DNA of 64,000 nucleotides. It comes from UBA5078 sp033721235. Its GTDB lineage: Bacteria > Pseudomonadota > Gammaproteobacteria > Pseudomonadales > Pseudohongiellaceae. Location of the stretch: the NCBI GenBank assembly GCA_033721235.1, contig JAWWAY010000004.1, positions 176,547 through 240,546 on the forward strand, given 5' to 3'. The notes beneath the pieces were generated by a model that saw only the letters and a list, made by a program, of their open reading frames with translations, was not told the DNA's origin and did not search any database. Shown here piece after piece: positions 50,863 through 59,722 of this stretch. Each line of letters opens with the position of its first letter. Position 1 is the stretch's first letter. Both the position numbers and the translations under genes were made by a program.

Positions 50863-51112
50863 GATAATGTCATTTTCTTGTAATTCAGAAAACATGTAAT
50901 AGAAGTGAGGACGCTCGGTAGTCTGTTTAACCGCGACTCGCAACCCCTGGCCTGTTTCCCTTAACAAGAGGTTTGGTCAGGGGCGCTCATTTACCAAAGC
51001 AATGCAGATTTGGCACGACGCAAGGGTGAGTGTCCGCTAGTCTAGCTAGGTCGCAGAGTAGGTGCGTCGATTATTGAGGCGTTATTATTGAATTTCATTG
51101 GAGTAATTTGGC

Positions 51113-52402
51113 TTGAGAAGAATATTTGCTACTGATATAGGAATTTGGCCAGTCCTTCAGAATACGGAAAGAGTATCCGATTCGATGCTTCAGTCCCTAA
51201 CGTTTAGAAGTAATCTGGCTAACTATCTACTTCTTTACGATCAGGTTGTAGTTCCAACAGGAAACCTTCAAATATTACCAGTGCTACGAAATATTTTTGG
51301 AGAATCTATTTTTGATGAGCTGATAAAATCCAATGTCATTGTTCTAGCTAGATATAATAAGTGGTTTTCATATGTTGGAAACGGAGGCGGGCTTAGGTTT
51401 TTTGAAAGCTTTGCTGGTCCAGAATCAAGTAAAAAGCCTAACTTATTTCACTCCTACTTCGCTCCTCTTGATGAGGCGATTTATACAGCAATCAAAACGA
51501 CAACCCCTACATCTTCAGTTCTAAGAGCCTCGGAGTTAACTAATTTATTACTAGACAAAGTATTGCCTGTGGGAACCAACATCGAAATGAACTCATTTAG
51601 AGACGAGACTTATAAGGATATTTTGGGAAGTCCCTACCTCAGAAATACACTCGCGATTAGAAATGAAGGTAGACATCTTGATGAGTTGAAAGGCCTAAAT
51701 GCCAACCAAGTAAAAATTTATTCCCCGCACGTGATCCCTGGAAAGGGTGAATCTCCCGAGATCTGGTCTGTTTTGCACGCAGCGTTCGAGAATTTTATAC
51801 TAGGGCTAAGTACCGACGTAAATGTAGAAGAAATAGCAGGAGATGGAAATACTCTCGCTTTGTTAAAGGCCAAAGGCCAGCGAGTTGGTCTTGATTTGGA
51901 AGGGAAGAACGCGTTTTCTAGAATTCAAGAAATTAGTGGTATTCCCGACATAGGAGAGGCGTTCTCAAAAGGAGCGTTCACAGCTGAGCAATTGTTGGAT
52001 CTGCGGGAGTCAAAGCATAGTCAGGCTTTTAGAAATTGGTTTAGTTCAGAGTATCCTAAGGAGACATCTCAAGAGATAGTTGAGCGTTATGTTAATTCGC
52101 TAGGGCAACCAAGTCTGATTGACAGATTGCCCGTAAAAGCGTTGCGTTTCGGGCTGACAACCGGGGCGGGATTGATAGACCCGATAAGCGGAGCAGTCAG
52201 CTCGGTCGTTGACAGTTTTCTATTAAAAAAATGGTTTCCAGGAAAGTCACCGAAATTATTTATTAAGCATGCTAAAGCCGTTATGGTAAAAGAGAGGCCT
52301 AAGCCTGCATCACCTCAGCAACCAAGAATGACTGGTCGCGATAGAAATAGGCTGTGCTCATGCGGAAGTAGGAAGAAGTATAAAAAATGCTGTGGTGGAT
52401 AA
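51113..52402 (+). CDS. Island protein with C-terminal SEC-C zinc motif
   Basis: The 429-residue product starts at a TTG with GGAG about 9 nt upstream. It is a mostly helical soluble protein of unknown family (MRRIFATDIGIWPVLQNTER). It ends in a SEC-C motif, CSCGSRKKYKKCCGG, which binds zinc and in SecA contacts partner proteins or ribosomes. SEC-C tails are frequent on uncharacterised proteins in mobile regions. It is the last clear cargo gene before the tRNA. Function not predictable. Confidence 0.7.
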   Translation: MRRIFATDIGIWPVLQNTERVSDSMLQSLTFRSNLANYLLLYDQVVVPTGNLQILPVLRNIFGESIFDELIKSNVIVLARYNKWFSYVGNGGGLRFFESFAGPESSKKPNLFHSYFAPLDEAIYTAIKTTTPTSSVLRASELTNLLLDKVLPVGTNIEMNSFRDETYKDILGSPYLRNTLAIRNEGRHLDELKGLNANQVKIYSPHVIPGKGESPEIWSVLHAAFENFILGLSTDVNVEEIAGDGNTLALLKAKGQRVGLDLEGKNAFSRIQEISGIPDIGEAFSKGAFTAEQLLDLRESKHSQAFRNWFSSEYPKETSQEIVERYVNSLGQPSLIDRLPVKALRFGLTTGAGLIDPISGAVSSVVDSFLLKKWFPGKSPKLFIKHAKAVMVKERPKPASPQQPRMTGRDRNRLCSCGSRKKYKKCCGG

Positions 52403-53034
52403 AAAGTTAAATGAGTGTAACAAAGCCTAGCGCCGCCACAGATTTTTCTACTTGCTATTCGCTTTCGTCTCAGCTGCATTAATGCGCATTTTTTTGTATT
52501 GGGAATTTTCCGAAAATATAAGGGACAAGGCTAAAAGCGCAGCAGCTACCACTGGCGAGAAGAACAGAAAGCAGTATATCGTCCTCACAAACAGAGTTTC
52601 TCTTGCTTTGTTTTCTAAGATTGTGGCTTGGAAGGGAATGCCAATCATGAATGCAAGAATACTTGTAAAAACTCTACAATTAAGAACCCAAAAATGCTGC
52701 CCATTTTCTCTACTCCCTGAAGGCTCAGATGCTTGAGTGCGTTACTAGCGTGTCGCTGCATAGATGTTTTAGTTCACTCCCTGTTTATAAGTTTATTGAG
52801 TCTAGATTTAACGACTTCAGTTTGAAAGCGTTTATCTGGCTGGTGTGTCCAGATGTATTACAGAGAATCTAGTACCTCGGCTACCGGACTATAGAAAACC
52901 CTCAGTCCGATTCACGCCCTTTGAACTGAACCATGAGCCGGACACGCGCAAACGAGGGGCGAGACGTGGTCTCAGCAACTCGATGAATCAAAAGGGGTTT
53001 TAGAAACTTTCGGCGAAGGACTCACCGAGATATT
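52403..53034. other. Right end of the island without a convincing gene
   Basis: Opposed frames overlap at about 52448-52740. The minus-strand one has a hydrophobic stretch (FLFFSPVVAAALLALSLIF) but no convincing start, so it may be a degraded membrane-protein gene. The last 170 bp before the tRNA are GC-richer and should contain integrase arm or core sites, but I could not define them. Confidence 0.4.
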
Positions 53035-53121
53035 TGGTACCGGAGGACGGACTTGAACCGTCACGCTATCGCTAGCACCGGATTTTGAATCCGGCGTGTC
53101 TACCAATTTCACCACTCCGGC
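53035..53121 (-). tRNA. tRNA-Leu (anticodon CAA)
   Basis: The 87-nt gene includes an encoded CCA end. The acceptor stem is GCCGGAG/CTCCGGT-type, the D arm is GGTGAAATTGGTAGACAC, and the anticodon stem-loop CCGGA-TTCAAAA-TCCGG gives CAA (reads UUG). There is a long variable arm (TGCTAGCGATAGCG) as in class II tRNAs, and T arm ACGG-TTCAAGT-CCGT. Its 3' 57 nt are duplicated at 32729, marking it as the island's insertion target. The tRNA itself stays intact after integration. Confidence 0.95.
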
Positions 53122-53139
53122 ATGCTTGGAAGGGCCGCC

Positions 53140-53167
53140 ATTATAGCAGCAAATTTTGGGGGCGCAA
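53140..53167 (-). promoter_or_regulatory. Promoter of tRNA-Leu
   Basis: On the minus strand, TATAAT (53145-53140) is preceded by TTGCGC (53167-53162) with 16 bp between, ending about 18 bp before the tRNA 5' end. This is a good sigma-70 promoter for a stable RNA. Confidence 0.7.
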
Positions 53168-53227
53168 TGGGCGCGTGCGCTGTGATGGGACGTCCCGTAT
53201 TTTGAGGGATCAATTTGCATCCAAAAT

Positions 53228-53242
53228 GCACCATCATGGTGC
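53228..53242. promoter_or_regulatory. NtrC-box-like palindrome upstream of the chemoreceptor gene
   Basis: GCACCAT-C-ATGGTGC, within TGCACCATCATGGTGCC, closely matches the enhancer sites of nitrogen regulator NtrC (TGCACC-N5-GGTGCA). It lies about 210 bp before the MCP/NIT-like gene pair. A possible sigma-54 element nearby has one base too few between its GG and GC. The rest of the 53168-53450 gap shows nothing clear. Confidence 0.35.
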
Positions 53243-53450
53243 CTTGTTGCGGGTATCTTGCACTAAAAATGGCTAAGAATAAAAAAATCTCTCTAGCGCT
53301 ACAGTCTAAGCCTCACGGGCCGAATAGATGGGGTAAGGAATGTTAGGAAGGGGGGAAGGCTATGGAGTGGGCACGGCTATTGCTAAGGCTCTTATGTAGT
53401 TCTTCAAATTCAAATGTGCGTTTCAGCACCGCCAGCGTTGGTATTTCGGG

Positions 53451-54599
53451 ATGATTTATTTGCCTTTAACCCAGGTTCTTCGAGCTATGGGCTTAAGAAA
53501 GGGTTTCTACTTTTTGCTGTTTCTAAACTGCATTGTGTTAGCAACCACCTTTACTCTGTCTAAGAGCGCAGCCTTACTGTGCTTGTTTGCTTTCAATGCC
53601 TATGTGCTCAGTGGCATTTTGTATGTGGCTGTTCACGATTTGCGCGAGTTTCGCGCAGTGCTATTGGATGAGTATAGCGGCGATCCTTCGCAAACCCAGT
53701 CTGTGCTTAAGGGGGTTCTGAATGAACTGGCTACAAGCCTTGTGCGCAGTGAGCGGGATGAGTTCAGAGCCCTGGATAAGTTCGCTGATATCACCGCAGA
53801 GGTGGGGCACTCGGCCAATGAGCTAAATGCCACTGCACAGGATCTGAATAACAATATTAAGGAGCAATCACTCGCCACCAGTTCCATCGCGGCGGCGGTG
53901 ACGGAAATTACCTACAGTACCGAGGATATCTCCAGTCGTATGAAGGGGGCCCACGAGGCAGCACAAAGCTCGGATGAACTGGGTCGCAAAGGTGGCGATG
54001 CGATCCGCAGTGCTCGCGCTGACACCGAAGAAGTAGCGGCCTATGCGGATACTACCTACAAGCTACTTGAGAGCTTAGATGAACATACAACAACCGTCGC
54101 CACTATCTCCTCAGTGATTCGTTCCATTGCCGAGCAAACTAATCTATTGGCGCTTAACGCGGCTATCGAAGCGGCGCGTGCGGGGGAACATGGCGCAGGC
54201 TTTGCTGTGGTAGCAGAAGAGGTTAGGGCACTGGCAACTCGCAGCCATGAATCGGCCGAGGAAATCTCAAGCAATATTAACGATGTGCAGAAGCAGATGG
54301 CGGCCGTTAGGGAAAGTATGGATAACGTGGTGTCGTGCACAGACCGAACAGTAAGCAAGGCACAGGAGGCCGAGCAGATGTTAGAGGAAATGGCCACTCA
54401 CTCGCAGGCGGTGACGGACCTTCTCTATGCCATATCAACGGCAACTGAGCAGCAGAGTGCAGCGGTGCGAGAAATTTCGGCCAATATTGAATCGGTTGCA
54501 CAATTGGCAGACAAGAATAGCGGAATTGCGTCCGAGTCCGCCGCTATTGCCAGCCATGTGCGGGACTTATGTGAACGAGCAGTGGAGGGGAGAGCGTGA
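53451..54599 (+). CDS. Methyl-accepting chemotaxis protein without periplasmic sensor
   Basis: The 382-residue product has two hydrophobic segments close together (FYFLLFLNCIVLATTFTL and AALLCLFAFNAYVLSGILYV), almost no periplasmic loop, then a full signalling domain with the hairpin tip IRSIAEQTNLLALNAAIEAARAGE-type sequence and EEVRALATRS. It relays to CheA. Lacking its own sensor, it probably takes input from the NIT-like protein encoded by the overlapping next gene (GTGA overlap). Confidence 0.9.
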   Translation: MIYLPLTQVLRAMGLRKGFYFLLFLNCIVLATTFTLSKSAALLCLFAFNAYVLSGILYVAVHDLREFRAVLLDEYSGDPSQTQSVLKGVLNELATSLVRSERDEFRALDKFADITAEVGHSANELNATAQDLNNNIKEQSLATSSIAAAVTEITYSTEDISSRMKGAHEAAQSSDELGRKGGDAIRSARADTEEVAAYADTTYKLLESLDEHTTTVATISSVIRSIAEQTNLLALNAAIEAARAGEHGAGFAVVAEEVRALATRSHESAEEISSNINDVQKQMAAVRESMDNVVSCTDRTVSKAQEAEQMLEEMATHSQAVTDLLYAISTATEQQSAAVREISANIESVAQLADKNSGIASESAAIASHVRDLCERAVEGRA

Positions 54600-55423
54600 G
54601 TTTTGTAATCTTGGTAGTGTCTATAGCTGCTACGCTGGCATTTATGCTGTATGTCATTCGTAACAGGCAGAACCAGCAAGCTGCAACTCAAACGCTTGGA
54701 TTGTCTTGGCTACATAGCCTGCGCATTATGCTGGCGAAGGTGCAGCAGCATCGGGGTTTATCCGGGGCCTACCTGACGGGGAAAGAAGAGGTACTCCCCC
54801 AGCTGCGAGTCTTGCAGTCGGCTATTAATGCCGAGGTGGCGGACATCCCTCATGCGGGCCAGTGGATGCGTGACAACGAGCGTTGGGTTGCTATTTGTGA
54901 GCACTGGAGTCGATTGGAGAAAAACTTCGAAAACAATACGGCCGCTAATAATTTCACGCAGCATAACCGCCTAATCGAGAACCTATTGTGCATGATCGAT
55001 GATATGGCGCAGGCACACGAGTTACTCGCACTCAAGAGTAAAGATGGCCGTCCTTTATACGTGGCCTGGCGTGATCTGTTGTTAGCATCAGAGTGCGTTG
55101 GACAGGCCCGTGCGCTGGGAACCACTATCATATCCGTTGGTGTATGCGATACGGTTTCTAAAATTCGCTTGAAGTATCTGGTGCAAAAAATTGAATCCTC
55201 TACTGCCACTGCCTGGGCGCAGATTCCCGCCACGGCAGAGAACGTGGACAAACTGCAAACTCTGTTACGTTGTATCGACAAGGAGTTAATGAGTACTACT
55301 CAGGTGAATATTGGCGTGACGGAGTACTTTGCGATGGCCACCGATGCGATAGACAGTCTATTTAATCAATACGATGCCATTATCAGTGAGTTCAAACGAA
55401 CTAGTAGGCTAAGGCTTAGGTAG
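54596..55423 (+). CDS. NIT-like sensor protein coupled to the chemoreceptor
   Basis: The 275-residue product (GTG start overlapping the MCP stop) has one N-terminal membrane helix (FVILVVSIAATLAFMLYVI) and a helical domain. The segment QQHRGLSGAYLTGKEE resembles the NIT (nitrate/nitrite-sensing) four-helix domain. With the sensorless MCP it looks like a split chemoreceptor. A nearby NtrC-like box would fit nitrogen control. The NIT assignment rests on a short motif and fold pattern. Confidence 0.6.
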   Translation: MSFVILVVSIAATLAFMLYVIRNRQNQQAATQTLGLSWLHSLRIMLAKVQQHRGLSGAYLTGKEEVLPQLRVLQSAINAEVADIPHAGQWMRDNERWVAICEHWSRLEKNFENNTAANNFTQHNRLIENLLCMIDDMAQAHELLALKSKDGRPLYVAWRDLLLASECVGQARALGTTIISVGVCDTVSKIRLKYLVQKIESSTATAWAQIPATAENVDKLQTLLRCIDKELMSTTQVNIGVTEYFAMATDAIDSLFNQYDAIISEFKRTSRLRLR

Positions 55424-55456
55424 AGGCTGGCGCCACGTATTGCAGTACTCATACAG

Positions 55457-55477
55457 GCCCGCTTTGCCTAAGCGGGC
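55457..55477. terminator. Hairpin terminator after the NIT-like gene
   Basis: GCCCGCTT pairs with AAGCGGGC around TGCCT, followed by TTGGATTT. It ends the chemoreceptor operon before queA. Confidence 0.75.
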
Positions 55478-55547
55478 TTGGATTTAACTCGCGCTTGAGG
55501 CAAACTCCCCATCCTTTCGAGTTTTCACACCTTGTGGCTGAGGTTTC

Positions 55548-56597
55548 ATGCACGTTTCTGATTTTTACTATGAGCTTCCAGAGGAGCTAATCGCCCATTA
55601 TCCTACTGAGCAGCGTACGGCCAGCCGTCTATTATGTATGAATAAAGAGACTGGCGAGCTCGCTCATCGGCAGTTTAGTGACTTGCTTGCGTATCTGCGA
55701 CCGGAGGATCTGCTGGTCTTTAACGATACGCGTGTGCTTAACGCGCGTCTGCTTGGCGCCAAGGCTAGCGGCGGTCGGGTGGAAGCACTCATCGAGCGCA
55801 TTGAGACCGAGCGCGAGGCCATTGTGCAACTGCGAGCAAGCAAGTCGCCTAAGCCGGGGACACGCTTGTACTTCGACTCCAATAAGCCGGGCTGCGAAGA
55901 GAGGCTTGAGGCAGAAGTAATGGGGCGCGAAGGAGCGTTCTTTAAGCTAAGGTTTTTCTGCCAAGCCATATTAGAGAATGAGTTGCCCCGATTTGGTCAT
56001 GTGCCCTTGCCGCCTTACATTAAGCGCGAAGACGAGTTAGATGATCTGGAGCGCTACCAAACCGTTTACAGTAAAAACCTGGGGGCTGTGGCGGCTCCGA
56101 CGGCCGGCCTACATTTCGACGAGCCCTTGCTAGAGGCGATTGCTAAAAAAGGCGTGCAGAGCGCATTCGTTACCTTGCATGTAGGTTCTGGAACATTCCA
56201 ACCTATTCGAGTGGAAAACCCTCTAGAGCACGAGATGCATAGCGAGCGCATAGAAGTGAATCAAGAAGTGTGCGAGGCCATCGCCGCCTGTAAGGCGCGC
56301 GGAGGCAGGGTCATTGCCGTGGGCACCACATCGGTGCGCTCCTTGGAGAGTGCGGCCCGCTATTCTTCGGGCGATGAGCTAGAGCCCTATACGGGCGAGA
56401 CAGACATCTTCATCTACCCCGGTTATGAGTTCGCGGTGGTAGATGCGATGGTGACTAATTTTCACTTGTCCGAGTCTACCCTGATGATGCTGGTCAGTGC
56501 CTTCGCGGGCAGGGAGCACATAATGAAGGCTTATGGCGTGGCTGTGGAGCAGCGATATCGCTTCTTTAGCTATGGAGATGCCATGTTTCTATACTAG
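55548..56597 (+). CDS. queA: S-adenosylmethionine:tRNA ribosyltransferase-isomerase
   Basis: The 349-residue enzyme makes epoxyqueuosine in tRNA from preQ1-modified tRNA and SAM. Landmarks in order: YELPEELIAHYPTEQRTASR, DLLVFNDTRVLNARLLG, GHVPLPPYIKR, TVYSKNLGAVAAPTAGLHFD, VGSGTFQPIRVENPLEHEMH, IAVGTTSVRSLESA and TNFHLSESTLMMLVSAFAGR. Full length. The usual partner tgt does not follow; the next gene is mdh. Confidence 0.96.
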   Translation: MHVSDFYYELPEELIAHYPTEQRTASRLLCMNKETGELAHRQFSDLLAYLRPEDLLVFNDTRVLNARLLGAKASGGRVEALIERIETEREAIVQLRASKSPKPGTRLYFDSNKPGCEERLEAEVMGREGAFFKLRFFCQAILENELPRFGHVPLPPYIKREDELDDLERYQTVYSKNLGAVAAPTAGLHFDEPLLEAIAKKGVQSAFVTLHVGSGTFQPIRVENPLEHEMHSERIEVNQEVCEAIAACKARGGRVIAVGTTSVRSLESAARYSSGDELEPYTGETDIFIYPGYEFAVVDAMVTNFHLSESTLMMLVSAFAGREHIMKAYGVAVEQRYRFFSYGDAMFLY

Positions 56598-56670
56598 CCG
56601 CTATCTAGTTTAGAGCGCACATTCGGTGTATTTAAGAAAGTTTGATATACTCCTTCGCCATCACGGTCAA

Positions 56671-56700
56671 GGGCGCCCGGGTAAGCCGGAGACGGCCTGC
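56671..56700 (+). other. Structured leader of mdh (hairpin with GAGA tetraloop)
   Basis: The 178-bp gap before mdh contains a GC-rich block, GGGCGCCCGGGTAAGCCGGA and onward, in which GCCG-GAGA-CGGC (56685-56696) forms a GNRA-capped stem. It stands out from the AT-rich flanks and, with a TATACT-like -10 near 56645, would lie in the mdh 5' untranslated region. No known riboswitch class is recognised. Confidence 0.35.
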
Positions 56701-56775
56701 CTGTCACTTTATATCCGTTCGATAGAAGTTCAATTTACACCCATGTTTAGTTAATTTAAGGATTGAGAAATCGTT

Positions 56776-57753
56776 ATGAAATCACCTGTACGAGTTGCTG
56801 TAACCGGTGCAGCAGGCCAGATTAGTTATTCACTACTGTTCAGAATCGCCTCTGGCGACATGCTGGGTAAAGACCAGCCAGTCATTCTGCAACTGCTAGA
56901 AATTACACCTGCTTTGGACGCCTTGAAGGGCGTGGTAATGGAGCTGGAAGACTGCGCGTTCCCATTGGTTCACGGTATTGTGCAAACAGATAGTGCCGAT
57001 GTTGCGTTTAAAGACGCGGACATCTGCCTATTGGTTGGTGCTCGTCCACGTGGCCCGGGCATGGAGCGTAAGGACCTACTAGAAGCCAATGCGGCTATCT
57101 TCTCCGTTCAAGGCAAGGCGATTAACGACAATGCCAGCCGTGACGTTAAGGTATTGGTAGTGGGCAACCCAGCTAACACGAATGCATTGATTGCTTACCG
57201 TAACGCTCCTGACCTAAACCCAGGTCAGTTCACTGCTATGACTCGTCTAGATCATAACCGTGCGATTGCGCAACTTGCCGAAAAAGCGGGTAAGCACAAC
57301 ACAGATGTGAAAGGCATGATCATTTGGGGTAACCACTCCGCTACGCAGTACCCAGACGTGCATCACGCAAGCGTTGCTGGCCAAGCGGCTACAGAGCTAG
57401 TGGACGAAAACTGGTTGGTAAGCGACTTTATCCCAACAGTTCAACAACGTGGCGCGGCAATCATTAAGGCGCGTGGCCTTTCCAGTGCTGCCTCTGCTGC
57501 TAATGCTGCCATCGAACACATTCGCGATTGGGTGCTTGGCACTAATGGCGAGATCGTCAGCATGGGTATTCACAGCGACGGCAGCTACGGCATTGCTGAG
57601 GGCCTAATCTACTCCTTCCCAGTGACTTGCGAGAATGGCCAGTACACTATTGTGCAAGGACTAGAAATCAATGACTTTAGCCGTGACTTAATGACTAAGA
57701 CTGAAACAGAGCTTAGCGAAGAGCGCGATGCGGTTGCGTCACTGCTTCCTTAA
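56776..57753 (+). CDS. mdh: Malate dehydrogenase (NAD)
   Basis: The 325-residue TCA-cycle enzyme is of the Pseudomonas/Burkholderia cytosolic-MDH-like type. It shows the nucleotide-binding loop VTGAAGQISYSLLFRIA (residues 9-25), the substrate-loop GARPRGPGMERKDLLE with catalytic Arg residues, MTRLDHNRAIAQLA (Asp159/Arg162) and the catalytic His187 in IIWGNHSATQYPD. It is monocistronic, with a hairpin terminator behind and a structured leader in front. Confidence 0.96.
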   Translation: MKSPVRVAVTGAAGQISYSLLFRIASGDMLGKDQPVILQLLEITPALDALKGVVMELEDCAFPLVHGIVQTDSADVAFKDADICLLVGARPRGPGMERKDLLEANAAIFSVQGKAINDNASRDVKVLVVGNPANTNALIAYRNAPDLNPGQFTAMTRLDHNRAIAQLAEKAGKHNTDVKGMIIWGNHSATQYPDVHHASVAGQAATELVDENWLVSDFIPTVQQRGAAIIKARGLSSAASAANAAIEHIRDWVLGTNGEIVSMGIHSDGSYGIAEGLIYSFPVTCENGQYTIVQGLEINDFSRDLMTKTETELSEERDAVASLLP

Positions 57754-57762
57754 GGTGATTCA

Positions 57763-57792
57763 CTGGCTGGCTGCGTGAATGTAGCCAGCCAG
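57763..57792. terminator. Hairpin terminator after mdh
   Basis: CTGGCTGGCT pairs perfectly with AGCCAGCCAG over a 10-nt loop, followed by pyrimidine-rich CTTCCTTCCTTT. Confidence 0.85.
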
Positions 57793-57818
57793 CTTCCTTC
57801 CTTTAAAAGGCTTCCCGA

Positions 57819-58910
57819 ATGAGTGCAAACAAGCTGCGACCCGGTCGAAATGCTCAGTTTTGTATTTTTCAAGCAATTGGCTGGATCAGTTGGGTAGTTC
57901 TTCTTATTCTTCGCGACCTTACCTTTGTGCCAGCAGAGTATATGCTGGACCGTGCGGGTATTTTCGTTTTGGATGCTCTGGCCGGCATCGTTCTTTCCAC
58001 TGCTTTGCGCTATCTCTATCGTCTGGTTTGGGATGCGGCGGCTTACCTGCGCGTGGCTGCAGTTTTCTTCGGTTGTCTTATAGCCTCGATGGTTTGGCAG
58101 CTGATAAAAGACGTCATTACCGCCACAGAGATAGGCAGCTCGGTCGACTTAACCGGCTATGGCTGGGTGTCCTTTTTCAATGTATTGCCTTTTTCTTTCT
58201 CTTTGCTATTGGTGTGGAGCGTCTTGTACTTTTGTATCAAGTACTACCAGATGTTTCAGATCGAGAAGGAAAAAAGCCTGCGCTCAGAGGCATTGGCCCA
58301 CGAGGCACAACTGCGCATGCTGCGTTATCAGCTTAACCCGCATTTTCTGTTCAATACGCTAAATGCTATTTCGACTCTGGTGCTGCAAAAAGATACCGAG
58401 TCGGCGAACACGATGCTGACGAAGCTAAGCAAGTTCTTACGTTACTCGCTCGATCATGACCCGCTAGATCAAGTGGATTTGGCCCATGAGATTGGGTCGG
58501 TTGGCCTCTACTTGGATATCGAAAAGGTCCGATTTGAAGAGCGAATGAAAATCGAATTTAATATAGAAGGCGATGCGGGAAAAGGACAAGTTCCCAGTAT
58601 GTTGCTGCAACCGCTTATTGAAAACTCAATTAAACACGCGATAGCTAGAAGTGTCGATGGTGGCCTGATCGCTATACATGCTTACCATAAAAATGCAGAA
58701 TTAGTGATCGAGATTATGGATGATGGGCCTGGTATTCCAGACTATCAAGCAGTAGTTGAGCGCAATAGTGGTAGTTCGGGGGGAGTAGGATTAAAAAATA
58801 TTCGAGATCGCCTCAAAGAAATATATGGAGATAATCATAGTATTACCTTTTCTAAACGTGAGCCCATAGGCTGTAAAGTAACGGTTGTAATTCCCTATGA
58901 AACAGATTGA
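57819..58910 (+). CDS. LytS/AlgZ-type sensor histidine kinase
   Basis: The 363-residue product has four N-terminal membrane helices (residues about 15-140), a short coiled coil, and a His_kinase domain with phospho-acceptor His175 (RYQLNPHFLFNTLNAIS). An HATPase domain follows (LLQPLIENSIKHAI, DDGPGIP, GVGLKNIRDRL). It is typical of kinases paired with LytTR regulators such as AlgR. It overlaps the regulator gene by 14 bp, so the two are one operon. The signal is unknown, probably membrane state. Confidence 0.92.
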   Translation: MSANKLRPGRNAQFCIFQAIGWISWVVLLILRDLTFVPAEYMLDRAGIFVLDALAGIVLSTALRYLYRLVWDAAAYLRVAAVFFGCLIASMVWQLIKDVITATEIGSSVDLTGYGWVSFFNVLPFSFSLLLVWSVLYFCIKYYQMFQIEKEKSLRSEALAHEAQLRMLRYQLNPHFLFNTLNAISTLVLQKDTESANTMLTKLSKFLRYSLDHDPLDQVDLAHEIGSVGLYLDIEKVRFEERMKIEFNIEGDAGKGQVPSMLLQPLIENSIKHAIARSVDGGLIAIHAYHKNAELVIEIMDDGPGIPDYQAVVERNSGSSGGVGLKNIRDRLKEIYGDNHSITFSKREPIGCKVTVVIPYETD

Positions 58911-59718
58911 TTCAGACCATAAAATAAGAACGATTGTAGTGGATGATGAGTCATTGGCCCGCCAGGGTTTGACGATGCGTCTCGAGCAGTTTCCACAGGT
59001 GGAAGTGTTAAGAGGTTGCCGCAATGCGAAAGAGGCCCTAGATGCGATTGCGGAACTAGCGCCAGACTTGGTGTTTTTGGATATTCAAATGCCGGGCATG
59101 TCGGGGCTAGAGCTCATAGAGCAACTCCAGCAGGACAATATGCCGTTGATTGTTTTCGTCACAGCATTTGATGCATTTGCGGTTGATGCGTTTAAAGCGA
59201 ACGCTGTGGACTATCTCTTAAAGCCTATTGAAGTAGAGCGTCTCGAGCAAGCTATAGACAAAGTGTCTGTGCAATTGAGTAGCGACAAGGCCGTGGTCGA
59301 GAAGCAGCGTCTTTTGGATATTGTGATTGGTCTTACAGGCAAGTCCGAGATGGCGGTGAAGGAATTGCTGGCAAGCGATGAAGAGCTTGGCGGCTACTCA
59401 GACCGCTTGGCCATTAAGGATGGTTCCTCTACCACCTTCGTCCCTATTCGCGATATCGATTGGATCGATGCGGCGGGCGACTATATGTGCGTCCATGTAA
59501 AAGGGCAGACGCATATTATGCGCACCACAATGAAAGAGTTAGAGGCGCAGTTGGACCCTAGCGTTTTTCAGCGTGTGCATCGCTCAACCATTGTTAATTT
59601 GCATCGAGTAGAGAAAGTTTCCTCCCATATTAATGGCGAGTTCCATCTCACATTAAGCTGCGGCTCCTCGCTTAAAATGAGCCGTTCCTATAAAGACAAA
59701 GTGAAGCATTTCTTTTGA
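58897..59718 (+). CDS. LytTR-family response regulator (AlgR/LytR-like)
   Basis: The 273-residue protein has a receiver domain with phosphorylation site Asp62 (LVFLDIQMPGMSG) and DYLLKPIEV, a linker, and a LytTR DNA-binding domain (about residues 165-270: DIDWIDAAGDYMCVHV, QRVHRSTIVNLHRVEK, LSCGSSLKMSRSYKDKV). It partners the LytS-type kinase in the overlapping upstream gene. Targets unknown; relatives control exopolysaccharide, motility or metabolite uptake. Confidence 0.92.
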   Translation: MKQIDSDHKIRTIVVDDESLARQGLTMRLEQFPQVEVLRGCRNAKEALDAIAELAPDLVFLDIQMPGMSGLELIEQLQQDNMPLIVFVTAFDAFAVDAFKANAVDYLLKPIEVERLEQAIDKVSVQLSSDKAVVEKQRLLDIVIGLTGKSEMAVKELLASDEELGGYSDRLAIKDGSSTTFVPIRDIDWIDAAGDYMCVHVKGQTHIMRTTMKELEAQLDPSVFQRVHRSTIVNLHRVEKVSSHINGEFHLTLSCGSSLKMSRSYKDKVKHFF

Positions 59719-59722
59719 TGGC

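Larger units (their letters stand above)
32729..53091. mobile_element. Integrative genomic island at tRNA-Leu(CAA), about 20.4 kb
   Basis: A 57-bp direct repeat of tRNA-Leu flanks a block containing a tyrosine integrase, a RepA-like ATPase, ArdB-type antirestriction, an XRE regulator and many unrecognised genes. The intact tRNA is at the right end with its 3' end facing inward, as expected. Coding sequence at both ends (33.5-37.6 kb and 47.4-52.4 kb) is visibly more AT-rich than the chromosome around it. No conjugation or phage structural genes are visible, so it is probably mobilised by a helper or satellite-like. The integrase lies in the middle rather than next to an end, hinting at a composite history. 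Confidence 0.88.

Noticed and set aside
52448..52736. Small membrane-protein gene at the island's right end
   Set aside because: The hydrophobic minus-strand frame lacks a start with a ribosome site and the opposite strand is equally open; at best a remnant.
53236..53252. Sigma-54 promoter beside the NtrC-like box
   Set aside because: GG and GC elements are separated by 9 rather than 10 bases.
54056..54397. Minus-strand Ser/Ala-rich frame inside the chemoreceptor gene
   Set aside because: Typical antisense shadow of a GC-rich helical coding region.
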